A stretch of DNA of 64,000 nucleotides from positions 1 to 64,000 of the forward strand of contig CABYED010000007.1 in NCBI GenBank assembly GCA_902517815.1. Reading direction: 5' to 3'. Shown here in pieces: positions 29,832 to 38,735 of this stretch. Source of the DNA: an uncultured SAR116 cluster alpha proteobacterium (GTDB lineage Bacteria > Pseudomonadota > Alphaproteobacteria > Puniceispirillales > Marisalimonadaceae). The first letter of the stretch is position 1. Each line of letters begins with the position of its first letter. Position numbers and translations under genes: made by a program. The notes beneath the pieces were generated by a model. The model did no database searches. It was not told the origin of the DNA and saw only the letters and a program-made list of their open reading frames with translations.

Positions 29832-30806
29832 TTATAAAATTGCTTTGAGTGAAGTTTTAGGACGAGCACCGATATGTTTTATGATTTCTGAGGCTGCTTT
29901 GTTTCCTAAATGTCCACATTTTTCAATTGAGTATTTATTAATAAAACCAAACAAAAAACCAGCAGCAAATAAATCACCTGCACCAGTTGTATCAACTAGT
30001 TCTACTAAGCTTATAGGATCTACAAAATATTCAAGTTTATTTTCAAAGACAACAGAGCCTTTTGAGCCAAGCGTAATAGCACCAAAATCAACGTTGTTTT
30101 TTATGTTATTTATGCTTTCTTTCAATTCTGATTGATACAAACTTTTAATTTCTTCTTCATTTGCAAAAATAATATCAACATATTCATCAATTAATTTAAG
30201 AAAATCTGTTCTATGTCTATCAACACAAAATAAATCTGATAAGCTCAAGGCTATTTTTTTATCATGAGATTTTGCTAAATTGCAACAATAATATATTGCC
30301 TCTTTTGCCTCAGGTTGGTCAAATAAGTAACCTTCAATGTAAATTATACTACTATTAATTATGAATTGTTCGTCAAAAGATTTAATATTAAATTTGTTAC
30401 TAGCTCCTAAAAAAGTATTCATACTTCTCTCTGCATCAGGAGTAACTAAAACAATACTTTTAGAAGTTTTTTCTGATAATTGAAGATCTTTATCTTGAAA
30501 AAGTACACCAGAATTATTTAGATCCTTTGAAAACAAATCCCCAAACTTATCGTTACCAATTTGCCCTATAAAGGAACATTTACCTCCAAATGATTTGTAA
30601 CCTACAGCAGTATTCGCGGCGCTTCCACCAGAAATAATTGTTAGATCTTTAATATATTTTAAAATTTTGTCAGAAGATTCTTCATCTATTAGCTGCATTG
30701 AGCCCTTTGGTATTTCAAGCTTATTTAGCGTTTCGTTGCTTATCTTAGACAAAATGTCTACTATTGCATTCCCAATAAAACAAATTTCTACTTTAGAATT
30801 TTTCAT
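29832..30806 (-). CDS. PfkB-family carbohydrate/nucleoside kinase (adenosine kinase-like)
   Basis: The 324-residue protein carries both PfkB signatures: the N-terminal GGSAANTAVGYKSFGGKCSFIGQIGNDKFG, and the C-terminal DTTGAGDLFAAGFLFG, whose aspartate in GAGD is the catalytic base. Alphaproteobacterial relatives are usually named adenosine kinase, acting on nucleosides for purine salvage, but ribokinase-type sugars cannot be excluded from sequence alone. It is convergent with maeB (8-base gap) and divergent from the small lipoprotein gene at 30868. Confidence 0.85.
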   Translation of the reverse strand: MKNSKVEICFIGNAIVDILSKISNETLNKLEIPKGSMQLIDEESSDKILKYIKDLTIISGGSAANTAVGYKSFGGKCSFIGQIGNDKFGDLFSKDLNNSGVLFQDKDLQLSEKTSKSIVLVTPDAERSMNTFLGASNKFNIKSFDEQFIINSSIIYIEGYLFDQPEAKEAIYYCCNLAKSHDKKIALSLSDLFCVDRHRTDFLKLIDEYVDIIFANEEEIKSLYQSELKESINNIKNNVDFGAITLGSKGSVVFENKLEYFVDPISLVELVDTTGAGDLFAAGFLFGFINKYSIEKCGHLGNKAASEIIKHIGARPKTSLKAIL

Positions 30807-30867
30807 TTAATCCTCTAGGTGATTTTTAAATAGACTTCTTTACCAAGAATATTTATGAATATGATCT

Positions 30868-31392
30868 ATGAAGTCTATACTTATTAAAATTATCTTTGGT
30901 TTTTGTACAGTTATTTTTATGAATGCATGCCACACCTATAAACACCAAAACATTTTTATTCAAAATAACAAAAAAAATTCTAAGGTAGAGTTATTAGATA
31001 AAAAAAATAAACCCTCAAAATTTATTGTTGAAAAATCTACAAATAATAGCGAAATGGCTCCAATAGAAATACCTAAACAAAAAGAAACAGTTAAAAAACT
31101 AGCTTTAAAAAAACAAGTAAAAATACCAAATGCTAATAAATTTAGTTTAGAGAAGTTTATAAATTGGAATGAAGAAAAACTTGTCAAAAAACTTGGTAAA
31201 AGTCACTTTGTCAAAGAAGAAGGAAAATTAAAAAATTATCAATATCATTTTAAAGAATGTTTTATAGATGTTTTTTTGCTAAAAAAAAATAGAATTTATT
31301 TAGTAAATTATATAGAAAAAAGACCCACAAAATTAAATGGAAAAATTAATATTAATGCTTGTTATAAAGAAATAAACCAGAAATTGAATTGA
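30868..31392 (+). CDS. Uncharacterised putative lipoprotein
   Basis: The 174-residue protein has a hydrophobic N-terminus ending in IFMNAC, which resembles a lipobox with the lipidated cysteine at residue 21. A lysine-rich linker follows (about 22-90). A small conserved-looking domain then contains WNEEKLVKKLGKSHFVKEEG, YQYHFKECFIDVFLL and a final NINACYKEIN. The two cysteines in the last 65 residues could form a disulfide in the periplasm. The LG..  ..EG..  ..YQY..C.ldvfL pattern resembles an unnamed alphaproteobacterial family, from memory only. No ribosome-binding sequence is visible. Function unknown. Confidence 0.7.
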   Translation: MKSILIKIIFGFCTVIFMNACHTYKHQNIFIQNNKKNSKVELLDKKNKPSKFIVEKSTNNSEMAPIEIPKQKETVKKLALKKQVKIPNANKFSLEKFINWNEEKLVKKLGKSHFVKEEGKLKNYQYHFKECFIDVFLLKKNRIYLVNYIEKRPTKLNGKININACYKEINQKLN

Positions 31393-31398
31393 TTATTT

Positions 31399-32211
31399 TC
31401 ATCCACCATTTTCTAAAACATCTGCAAGAGAATAAAACCCTGGATTAGCACTTGCAGCCCAATATGATGCACGTAGAGCCCCAGAAGCAAAAATTGACCT
31501 GTCTGTAGCTTTATGAGCTAATTCTATTCTCTCTCCTGAGTTACAAAATAATACTGAGTGTTCTCCAACAACGTCACCACCTCTTAAAACTGCAAAACCT
31601 ATTTCGTCTGATTTTCTTTTTCCAACTAATCCATCACGTGATATAGATTTTACATTTGAAAGTTCTTGTTGCCTTGCGTCTGCAGCTGATTTTCCAAGTA
31701 ACAATGCAGTCCCTGATGGAGAATCAACTTTTTGTTTATGATGCATTTCTAAAACTTCAATATCCCAGTCAAAGCCTAATGTTTTTGTGGCGTTTGAAAC
31801 TAGTTTGGACAACAAAGTTACACCTATTGAAAAATTAGCTGAATAAACAATGGGTATTTTTTTAGAAAAAGATCGTAATTCATTTTCTTGATCAGCATTT
31901 AGTCCAGTTGTACCAATAACAATTGCCATGTTGTTGTTATAACATTCCTTAGCATGAAACATTGTTGCATCTGGAGCAGTAAAATCAATTAGTACATTAG
32001 CGTTTTGAAACATTGATGAAGGTTCAGCGTTAATTTCCTTATTAATTTTACTTTTTCCAGCAAACAAACCAATGTCAATACCTACTTCATCCTCATTAGG
32101 TAAACATGTTGCTGATGCTATTTCATATTTGGAACTTTCTAATATAAGGCCCAGAAGAGTTTTACCCATTTTGCCGTTACTGCCGGGGATAGAAATAGAT
32201 ATTTTATTCAT
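31399..32211 (-). CDS. dapB: 4-hydroxy-tetrahydrodipicolinate reductase
   Basis: DapB reduces the dihydrodipicolinate precursor in lysine and diaminopimelate synthesis. The 270-residue product has the NAD(P)-binding ISIPGSNGKMGKTLLG, the strand DFTAPDATMFHA, VIGTTGL, and the substrate-site signature DWDIEVLEMHHKQKVDSPSGTALLLG containing the catalytic His-His-x-x-Lys. It is read in the same direction as dnaJ with a 48-base gap and could share the chaperone transcript. Confidence 0.96.
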   Translation of the reverse strand: MNKISISIPGSNGKMGKTLLGLILESSKYEIASATCLPNEDEVGIDIGLFAGKSKINKEINAEPSSMFQNANVLIDFTAPDATMFHAKECYNNNMAIVIGTTGLNADQENELRSFSKKIPIVYSANFSIGVTLLSKLVSNATKTLGFDWDIEVLEMHHKQKVDSPSGTALLLGKSAADARQQELSNVKSISRDGLVGKRKSDEIGFAVLRGGDVVGEHSVLFCNSGERIELAHKATDRSIFASGALRASYWAASANPGFYSLADVLENGG

Positions 32212-32259
32212 AGTAATCTCTTTTATTAATTCAGTGTTAAATTATACACAGATCTTAAA

Positions 32260-33360
32260 TTACTGAATTAATTTTTTAAATCTACTAGTTTTAGGACTGA
32301 TTTTTTCTAATCCTAAATCTTTTATTTGATTAAAAAGTTGTTCTTGTTTTCTTGAGAGACCAACTGGTGTTTCAACATTAATTTGTACATATTGATCGCC
32401 TCTAGTTCCACCTCGCAATCCAGGCATACCTTTTCCCTTCATTCTTAAACGAGTACCACTTTGTGTTCCAGCACTTAAATTCATTTTTGCTTTAGACCCG
32501 TCAATACATGGAACTTGAATGGAATTTCCTAAAACAGCGTCAATAAAGTTTACCGGCACCTCTATAAAGGTATCTTTTCCATCTCTTTGAAAAAGAGAAT
32601 GGTCTTTTATGTCAATAAAAATGTACAAATCACCAGCTGATGAACCTCTTGGACCAGCTTCTCCCTCACCAGAAAGTCGTATTCGCGTTCCGTTATCTAC
32701 ACCAGCTGGGACATTCACTGATAGCTTTTTATTTTTATTAACTCGTCCCTGACCTTTACAGGATCTACAAGGATCACCAATAATTTCTCCAGCACCGGAG
32801 CAAGCAGCACAAGTCCTTTCAATTGTAAAAAATCCTTGTTGAGCTCTTACTTTTCCATATCCACCACATTGACCACATTGCTTTGGTTGTGAACCTTTAT
32901 TAGCTCCGGTTCCGTTACAGGATTCGCATTTTCCAGGAACTGTTAAAGAAATTTCGACTTGGTCCCCAGAAAAAGCTTGCTCAAGAGAAATAGATAAATC
33001 ATATCGTAAATCTGAGCCAGCAGAAGCAGATCTTCTTCTTGTATCACGTCCCATGCCAAACATATCTTCAAAAATATCTGAAAAACCGCCAGTTCCAAAA
33101 CCTGAAAATCCTCCACCCGGACTTCCTGCACCACCTTGAGAGAATGCGGCATGTCCATACTGATCGTAGGCAGCTTTTTTTTGGGGATCTTTCAAAATCT
33201 CATAAGATTCTGATATTTCTTTGAATTTTTCTTCTGCTTTTTTATCACCTGGATTTCTGTCAGGGTGATATTTCATAGCTAATTTACGATAAGAGGATTT
33301 TATTTCACTATCCGACGCAGATTTAGATAAACCAAGTATCTCGTAATAATCACGTGCCAT
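32260..33360 (-). CDS. dnaJ: Chaperone protein DnaJ
   Basis: DnaJ is the J-domain co-chaperone that stimulates DnaK ATPase and delivers substrates. The 366-residue protein has the J domain (YHPDRNPGDKKAEEKF, HPD motif), a Gly/Phe-rich linker (about 75-105), four zinc-binding CxxCxGxG repeats (CESCNGTG, CGQCGGYG, CAACSGAG, CRSCKGQG) and the C-terminal substrate-binding domain. It is 31 bases downstream of dnaK, with which it is surely cotranscribed. Confidence 0.98.
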   Translation of the reverse strand: MARDYYEILGLSKSASDSEIKSSYRKLAMKYHPDRNPGDKKAEEKFKEISESYEILKDPQKKAAYDQYGHAAFSQGGAGSPGGGFSGFGTGGFSDIFEDMFGMGRDTRRRSASAGSDLRYDLSISLEQAFSGDQVEISLTVPGKCESCNGTGANKGSQPKQCGQCGGYGKVRAQQGFFTIERTCAACSGAGEIIGDPCRSCKGQGRVNKNKKLSVNVPAGVDNGTRIRLSGEGEAGPRGSSAGDLYIFIDIKDHSLFQRDGKDTFIEVPVNFIDAVLGNSIQVPCIDGSKAKMNLSAGTQSGTRLRMKGKGMPGLRGGTRGDQYVQINVETPVGLSRKQEQLFNQIKDLGLEKISPKTSRFKKLIQ

Positions 33361-33391
33361 AAATTATGCCTTAAGTTTATCTTTAGTCTAT

Positions 33392-35314
33392 TTACGAAGC
33401 ATCTTTCTTTTCTTCATTATCTTTGACTTCTTCGAAATCAGCATCCACAACATCTTCTTTGCTTTCACCAGCAGTATCGTCTGCGTTAACTGCACTCTCA
33501 GCATTGTTGGCTTCATTTGCTTTGTAAGCTGCTTCTCCCATCTTCATCATAATTGCTGATAAAGACGATGTTTTTTCTTTTATTATTGAAATATCTTCAC
33601 CTTCTAAAGCTGTTTTGAGCTCAGCAACAGCATCTTCTACCTCTTTCTTTGCATTATCCTCAGCCTTATCACCTAAATCGGATAGTGATTTTTCAGCTCC
33701 ATGTATCATTGATTCAGCTTGATTTCTAGCATCGATGGCTTCTCTTTTTTCTTTGTCCGCTTCAGCATTATCTTCGGCTTCTTTTACCATTCTTTCAATT
33801 TCATTGTCGTCAAGCCCACCAGATGCTTGAATTGTAATGTTATGAGCTTTTCCAGTAGCTTTGTCTTGAGCACTTACGTTAACAATACCATTTGCGTCAA
33901 TATCAAATGTTACTTCTATTTGGGGTACTCCTCTTGGAGCAGGTGCAATACCCTCCAAGTTAAATTCGCCTAAAGATTTATTATCTGAGGCCATCTCTCT
34001 TTCACCCTGAGAAACTCTAATTGTGACAGCGGCTTGATTATCCTCTGCAGTTGAAAAAATCTGAGATTTCTTTGAAGGAATGGTTGTGTTTCTATCAATT
34101 AATCTTGTAAACACACCACCCAATGTCTCAATCCCTAATGATAGCGGAGTAACATCCAATAGAAGGACGTCTTTGACGTCACCCATTAAAACCCCACCCT
34201 GTATTGCTGCACCTGAAGCAACAACTTCGTCTGGGTTTACACCTCTATGAGGTTCTGTCTTAAAAAATGATGTTACAGCTTCAACTATTTTTGGCATTCT
34301 AGTCATTCCACCGACAAGAATAACCTCGTCAATGTCACTAGCATTAACACCGGCATCCTTCAAGGCAGCTTTGCATGGTTTAATGCTTTTAGTAACAAGA
34401 TCATCTACAATACTTTCAAATTGTGATCTTGTTAATTTAACATTGAGGTGCTTTGGACCGCTTGCATCAGCAGTTACAAATGGGAGATTAATATCTGTTT
34501 GAGCAGCACTAGAAAGTTCTATTTTAGCTTTTTCGGCAGCCTCTTTCATTCTTTGAAGAGCTAATTTATCAGTCCTTAAGTCAATTCCATTTTCTTTTTT
34601 GAATTGTTCAGCTATGTAATCTATTATTCTTTGATCAAAATCTTCTCCACCTAGAAATGTGTCACCATTTGTTGATTTTACTTCAAAAACACCATCTCCA
34701 ACTTCTAGGATTGACACATCAAATGTTCCACCGCCTAGATCATAAACTGCAATTGTACCGCTTTCTTTCTTGTCAAGACCATAAGCTAGAGCAGCGGCAG
34801 TTGGTTCATTTATAATTCTGAGGACCTCTAATCCAGCAATTTTTCCAGCATCTTTTGTTGCTTGTCTTTGTGCATCATTGAAGTAAGCGGGGACTGTAAT
34901 TACGGCTTTTTCAACTTTTTCTCCAAGAAATGCTTCAGCATCTTCTTTAAGTTTTCGCAAGATAAAGCTAGATACCTCAGAGGGTGCGTAATCTTGTCCG
35001 TTAGCTTGCACCCATGCATCCCCATTTTTGGCAGATATAATTTTATATGGTACTAATTCAGAAAATTTTTTGGAATATTCGTCATCATGTCTTCGCCCTA
35101 TCAATCTTTTAATAGCAAATAGAGTGTTTTCAGGATTTGTTACTGCTTGTCTTTTAGCAGGCTGTCCAACTAATCGTTCGTCATCTGTAATGCCTACCAT
35201 AGATGGTGTTGTTCTGGCACCTTCACTGTTTTCAATAATTTTAGGTGATTTACCATCCATCACAGATACACATGAATTCGTTGTACCTAAATCGATACCT
35301 ATAACTTTTGCCAT
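33392..35314 (-). CDS. dnaK: Chaperone protein DnaK (Hsp70)
   Basis: The 640-residue Hsp70 starts [16 protein letters not shown] and has the phosphate-2 and adenosine motifs [17 protein letters not shown] and [17 protein letters not shown], the interdomain linker region [19 protein letters not shown], the substrate-binding domain, and an acidic lid ending [13 protein letters not shown]. It is preceded by a sigma-32-type promoter at 35406-35377. grpE lies 106 bases upstream and dnaJ 31 bases downstream, giving the complete chaperone team side by side. Confidence 0.98.
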   Translation of the reverse strand: MAKVIGIDLGTTNSCVSVMDGKSPKIIENSEGARTTPSMVGITDDERLVGQPAKRQAVTNPENTLFAIKRLIGRRHDDEYSKKFSELVPYKIISAKNGDAWVQANGQDYAPSEVSSFILRKLKEDAEAFLGEKVEKAVITVPAYFNDAQRQATKDAGKIAGLEVLRIINEPTAAALAYGLDKKESGTIAVYDLGGGTFDVSILEVGDGVFEVKSTNGDTFLGGEDFDQRIIDYIAEQFKKENGIDLRTDKLALQRMKEAAEKAKIELSSAAQTDINLPFVTADASGPKHLNVKLTRSQFESIVDDLVTKSIKPCKAALKDAGVNASDIDEVILVGGMTRMPKIVEAVTSFFKTEPHRGVNPDEVVASGAAIQGGVLMGDVKDVLLLDVTPLSLGIETLGGVFTRLIDRNTTIPSKKSQIFSTAEDNQAAVTIRVSQGEREMASDNKSLGEFNLEGIAPAPRGVPQIEVTFDIDANGIVNVSAQDKATGKAHNITIQASGGLDDNEIERMVKEAEDNAEADKEKREAIDARNQAESMIHGAEKSLSDLGDKAEDNAKKEVEDAVAELKTALEGEDISIIKEKTSSLSAIMMKMGEAAYKANEANNAESAVNADDTAGESKEDVVDADFEEVKDNEEKKDAS

Positions 35315-35376
35315 TAATGCGCTCCCTAAACTCAGATTAATTCCTAAGAATTAGTTATTTAAATTATATAATTTTG

Positions 35377-35406
35377 TTATATGGGTTAAGTTGTTGAATT
35401 TACAAG
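35377..35406 (-). promoter_or_regulatory. Heat-shock (RpoH/sigma-32) promoter of dnaK
   Basis: On the minus strand CTTGTAA (35406-35400) and CCCATATAA (35385-35377) are separated by 14 bases, closely matching the sigma-32 pattern CTTGAAA-N11-16-CCCATNT and the alphaproteobacterial RpoH pattern CTTG-N17-C(C/T)TAT-like. Transcription would start near 35370, about 55 bases before the dnaK ATG. No CIRCE inverted repeat is seen between here and dnaK. Confidence 0.68.
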
Positions 35407-35420
35407 ATTATAAATAAAAA

Positions 35421-36071
35421 TTATTTCTGTTCATTTTTTTTATTATTTTGTTCTGTAATTTCTTCTTCGGATGTTTTTGATATTCCTACCATTGCTGGCC
35501 TGACTAGTCTGTCATGTAAAAGATATCCTTTTTGTGAAACTTCAACAACATAACCTGGTTCCTTTTCATTTGTTGGAACTTCAAACATTGCTTGATGAAG
35601 GTTATAATCAAACTTCTCTCCTAGTGGATTAATTTGTTTTAAACTATGTTTTTCAAATGTGTTTAATATTTCTTTTTCAACAATTTCTAAACCAATTAAT
35701 AAGTTTTTTATTGGCTCAGAGAGTTGTGATTTATCATCGGGGACTGCCTCTAGTGCTCTTTGAAGATTATCAACTGTTGAAAGTAAGTCTCTTACAAAAG
35801 AAATATGACTATATTTTTTAGCATCTGCTATTTCCTTTAAAGTTCTTTTTCTTAAATTTTCGCCTTCAGCTAAACTTCTGAGTAGTTGATCTTTAAGTTC
35901 TTTTATGTCTTTATTCTTGTTTTCAACTAATTCCTCAACCGAGATATCTTCATCTCCATTTTCATCTACATTAACTTCACCAGTATTTGTATCTGGGTCA
36001 ATGTTAATGTTTTCTTCCAAAGAATTTTCATCTTTATTATCTGTTTTTGATGTCACCTTATTTTTAGACAA
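35421..36071 (-). CDS. grpE: Nucleotide exchange factor GrpE
   Basis: GrpE releases ADP from DnaK. The 216-residue product has an acidic N-terminal tail (about 1-50), a long coiled-coil helix (KDIKELKDQLLRSLAEGENLRKRTLKEI) and the C-terminal beta domain with the signature HSLKQINPLGEKFDYNLHQAMFEVP and GYLLHDRLVRPAMVGISK. It is divergent from rph. The heat-shock repressor gene hrcA, often placed beside grpE in alphaproteobacteria, is not in this window. Confidence 0.96.
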   Translation of the reverse strand: MSKNKVTSKTDNKDENSLEENINIDPDTNTGEVNVDENGDEDISVEELVENKNKDIKELKDQLLRSLAEGENLRKRTLKEIADAKKYSHISFVRDLLSTVDNLQRALEAVPDDKSQLSEPIKNLLIGLEIVEKEILNTFEKHSLKQINPLGEKFDYNLHQAMFEVPTNEKEPGYVVEVSQKGYLLHDRLVRPAMVGISKTSEEEITEQNNKKNEQK

Positions 36072-36105
36072 TTTCAGACTCCGGATATTTAATAATTAAT
36101 ATTCA

Positions 36106-36133
36106 CATAATAAATATTAGGTTGATTTACAAG
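36106..36133 (-). promoter_or_regulatory. Possible heat-shock promoter of grpE
   Basis: The minus strand carries CTTGTAAATCAAC starting at 36133, almost the same as the -35 region of the dnaK promoter (CTTGTAAATTCAAC). Seventeen bases beyond the CTTG is TATTATG (36112-36106), a poor -10 lacking the expected C residues. The shared -35 sequence supports common heat-shock control, but the -10 is weak. Confidence 0.35.
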
Positions 36134-36217
36134 AGTTAAAAAATTATAAAGGCTTAAAATAAATTTATATTAAATTTGCAAAAAACTTTGAATAAAATTA
36201 ACTAATTATAAGTGCTT

Positions 36218-36943
36218 ATGTTCAAACGACCATCAAATAGAAATTTTGACGAATTAAGAAATATATCACTTGAAGCAAATTTCTCTCCTTATGCCGAGGG
36301 ATCTTGCTTTGCAAAATTTGGAAATACTCATGTTCTGTGTACTGCTTCAGTTGATAGCAAACTACCAGTATGGATAAGAAATTCGAGCAAAGGATGGATT
36401 ACTGCTGAATATGGAATGCTCCCAAGATCCACTCATTCTAGAATGGATAGAGAAGTGACAAAAGGAAAACCTTCAGGTCGAACACAAGAAATTCAAAGAC
36501 TTATTGGAAGATCCCTCAGATCAGTTGTAGACTTAAAGAAATTGGCTGAGTATCAGATAAAGATAGACTGTGATGTAATACAAGCCGACGGAGGTACGAG
36601 AACTGCATCTATAACTGGAGCATGGGTAGCCCTTTATCAAGCAATTAATTTTTTACTTAAGTCAGGTAAATTACCAGAAAACCCATTAATAGACCAAGTT
36701 GCAGCTATTTCCTGCGGTATTTGTGAAAATCAAGAATTAGTTGATTTGGACTATGAAGAAGATTCAAGCGCAGAAACTGATGGAAATTTTGTTATGACTT
36801 CAAACAATGGAATTGTTGAAATACAGACAACTGCCGAAGAAAAACCATTCAATAAAGAACAATTTCAAAGACTTTTAAATCTGGCAGAAACAAGTACAAA
36901 GAATATATTTAAAATTCAAAAGGAAGCTCTAGGTTTAAATTAA
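36218..36943 (+). CDS. rph: Ribonuclease PH
   Basis: RNase PH trims tRNA 3' ends by phosphorolysis. The protein (241 residues from the ATG at 36218) has [62 protein letters not shown] (phosphate-binding) and [23 protein letters not shown] two codons earlier (36212) is possible, but the ATG matches the usual short N-terminus. It is divergent from grpE and followed by rdgB after 5 bases; rph-rdgB-hemW is a conserved run. Confidence 0.96.
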   Translation: MFKRPSNRNFDELRNISLEANFSPYAEGSCFAKFGNTHVLCTASVDSKLPVWIRNSSKGWITAEYGMLPRSTHSRMDREVTKGKPSGRTQEIQRLIGRSLRSVVDLKKLAEYQIKIDCDVIQADGGTRTASITGAWVALYQAINFLLKSGKLPENPLIDQVAAISCGICENQELVDLDYEEDSSAETDGNFVMTSNNGIVEIQTTAEEKPFNKEQFQRLLNLAETSTKNIFKIQKEALGLN

Positions 36944-36948
36944 AATTT

Positions 36949-37566
36949 ATGAAAAAAAATATATTTAATGATAATAAAATAGTAATTGCTAGTCATAATA
37001 AAGGTAAGATAAAAGAAATTAAAGTTATGTTAAAACCTTTAAAAATTGAGGTTTTATCTGCAAATGATTTCAATTTGGAAGAGCCAATTGAAGATGGTAA
37101 TACGTTTGAAAAGAACGCTCTAATAAAATCTTCTTATGTCTGTAAAAACACAGGGTTTCCAAGTTTGTCAGATGATAGTGGAATTTGCTTTTGTGATCTA
37201 AATAATGAACCAGGTGTTTATTCTGCTAGATGGGCAGGACAAGAAAAGGATTTTAATTTTGCAATGTCTAAAATCAATGACTCAATTAAAAACGTAGAAA
37301 CACCAAGTTATAACTGTTTCTTTGTGTGTGCTTTGTCACTTAGTTGGCCTAATGGAGATAACGTAACCGTTACTGGAAAAATTGATGGTAAATTTTCATG
37401 GCCACCTAAAGGTAATTTTGGATTCGGTTATGATCCAATCTTTAAACCATTGGGATATGATGATACATTTGGTGAAATGGATCCAGAATTTAAACATAGT
37501 ATCAGTCACAGAGCTTTAGCATTTAAGAAGTTAAAAAATTTGTGTTTTCCTAGTTTAGAAAATTGA
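36949..37566 (+). CDS. rdgB: dITP/XTP pyrophosphatase (RdgB/HAM1 family)
   Basis: RdgB removes non-canonical purine nucleoside triphosphates. The 205-residue product shows IVIASHNKGKIKEIKVML at the N-terminus, the catalytic region LSDDSGICFCDLNNEPGVYSARWAG, FGFGYDPIF and the C-terminal SHRALAFKKL. Its TGA stop overlaps the hemW TTG start (TTGA), suggesting coupled translation. Confidence 0.96.
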   Translation: MKKNIFNDNKIVIASHNKGKIKEIKVMLKPLKIEVLSANDFNLEEPIEDGNTFEKNALIKSSYVCKNTGFPSLSDDSGICFCDLNNEPGVYSARWAGQEKDFNFAMSKINDSIKNVETPSYNCFFVCALSLSWPNGDNVTVTGKIDGKFSWPPKGNFGFGYDPIFKPLGYDDTFGEMDPEFKHSISHRALAFKKLKNLCFPSLEN

Positions 37567-38735
37567 TTAAATATAATCATAATTTATTGAGTCTTTATGT
37601 TCACTGGCCTTATTGTGAATCAAAATGTCCCTATTGTGATTTTAACTCTCACATAAACGAAAAAATTAATATAAACGATTGGATCAAATCATATAAAAAT
37701 CAATTATTAGCTATGAAAGAAGAATTAATTGAAAACAATATAAATTTTAGACATCTGGATACACTTTTTTTTGGTGGCGGTACCCCTTCATTAATGCCAT
37801 TAAAAATAGTAGAGAGTATTATAGATATATCCAAAAAAATATTTGGGTTTAAAAAAAATATTGAAATAACACTTGAGGCAAATCCAAGTTCATACGAAAG
37901 CAAAAAATTTATTAAATTTAAACAATTAGGAATAAACAGGATATCGATTGGTGCGCAATCTCTAAATAACAAATATTTAGAATTTCTAGGAAGATTACAC
38001 AATATTGAAGATGTCAAAATTGCATTAAATAATGCATCCGAAATATTTGACAATATTTCGGTTGATTTAATATATGCTTTTCATGGTCAAAAGATACATG
38101 ATTGGATAAATGAATTAGAAAGTTTTCTAAATACTTATAATTTACAACATCTCTCTTTATATCAATTAACAATTGAGGAAGGAACAAAGTTTTTCAAAGA
38201 TCATAAAAATGGGATTATTAAATTAAAAGATAACGACAAAGCTGCTGAATTTTATGATATCTCTAACAAAGTACTCAGTGATTTTAGATTTATCAAATAT
38301 GAAGTTTCAAACTATGCAAAAAATGGTTTTAAATGTAAACATAATTTAAATTATTGGAACTCTGAAAATTGGATTGGCGTGGGACCAGGTGCATATGGTA
38401 GATTGTGGTCAGCAAAGAAAAATAAAAATAGAATTGAATATCAAAATTATAAGAATCCAAAAACTTGGTTATCTAAAAATTTGTTGCAACCAGATTTTGA
38501 GAAAATTACTAAATTAGACACCAACGTTTCTGACATTGATACACTTACAATGGGTTTAAGACTATATGAAGGTTTAGAAATTTCCAAGATAAATAATTTA
38601 TCTATAATAAATTTTAAGTCTCTTAAGGAATTACAAAATCAAAATATGTTAACATTTAAGAACGATGTCTTAAAAGTAAACAAAAAACATATGATAAAAC
38701 TAAATAGTATTTTAGATTATTTAATTAGTCATTAG
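37563..38735 (+). CDS. hemW: Heme chaperone HemW (radical SAM, formerly HemN-like)
   Basis: The 390-residue radical-SAM protein starts at a TTG that overlaps the rdgB stop. It carries YVHWPYCESKCPYCDFNSH, the C-x3-C-x2-C cluster motif with the extra residues typical of HemW, then TLFFGGGTPSLM, GINRISIGAQSLN and HLSLYQLTIEEGT. HemW inserts heme into respiratory enzymes; the extra N-terminal segment of coproporphyrinogen dehydrogenase HemN is absent. Its end overlaps the convergent LpoA-like gene by 11 bases. Confidence 0.92.
   Translation: MIKYNHNLLSLYVHWPYCESKCPYCDFNSHINEKININDWIKSYKNQLLAMKEELIENNINFRHLDTLFFGGGTPSLMPLKIVESIIDISKKIFGFKKNIEITLEANPSSYESKKFIKFKQLGINRISIGAQSLNNKYLEFLGRLHNIEDVKIALNNASEIFDNISVDLIYAFHGQKIHDWINELESFLNTYNLQHLSLYQLTIEEGTKFFKDHKNGIIKLKDNDKAAEFYDISNKVLSDFRFIKYEVSNYAKNGFKCKHNLNYWNSENWIGVGPGAYGRLWSAKKNKNRIEYQNYKNPKTWLSKNLLQPDFEKITKLDTNVSDIDTLTMGLRLYEGLEISKINNLSIINFKSLKELQNQNMLTFKNDVLKVNKKHMIKLNSILDYLISH

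Noticed and set aside
31631-31642. CATCACGTGATA as a parS-like site
   Set aside because: The palindrome is ATCACGTGAT, not TTTCACGTGAAA, and lies inside dapB.
35315-35376. CIRCE element before dnaK
   Set aside because: No TTAGCACTC/GAGTGCTAA inverted repeat is present; the TTCCTAAGAATTAG stretch is an unrelated weak repeat.
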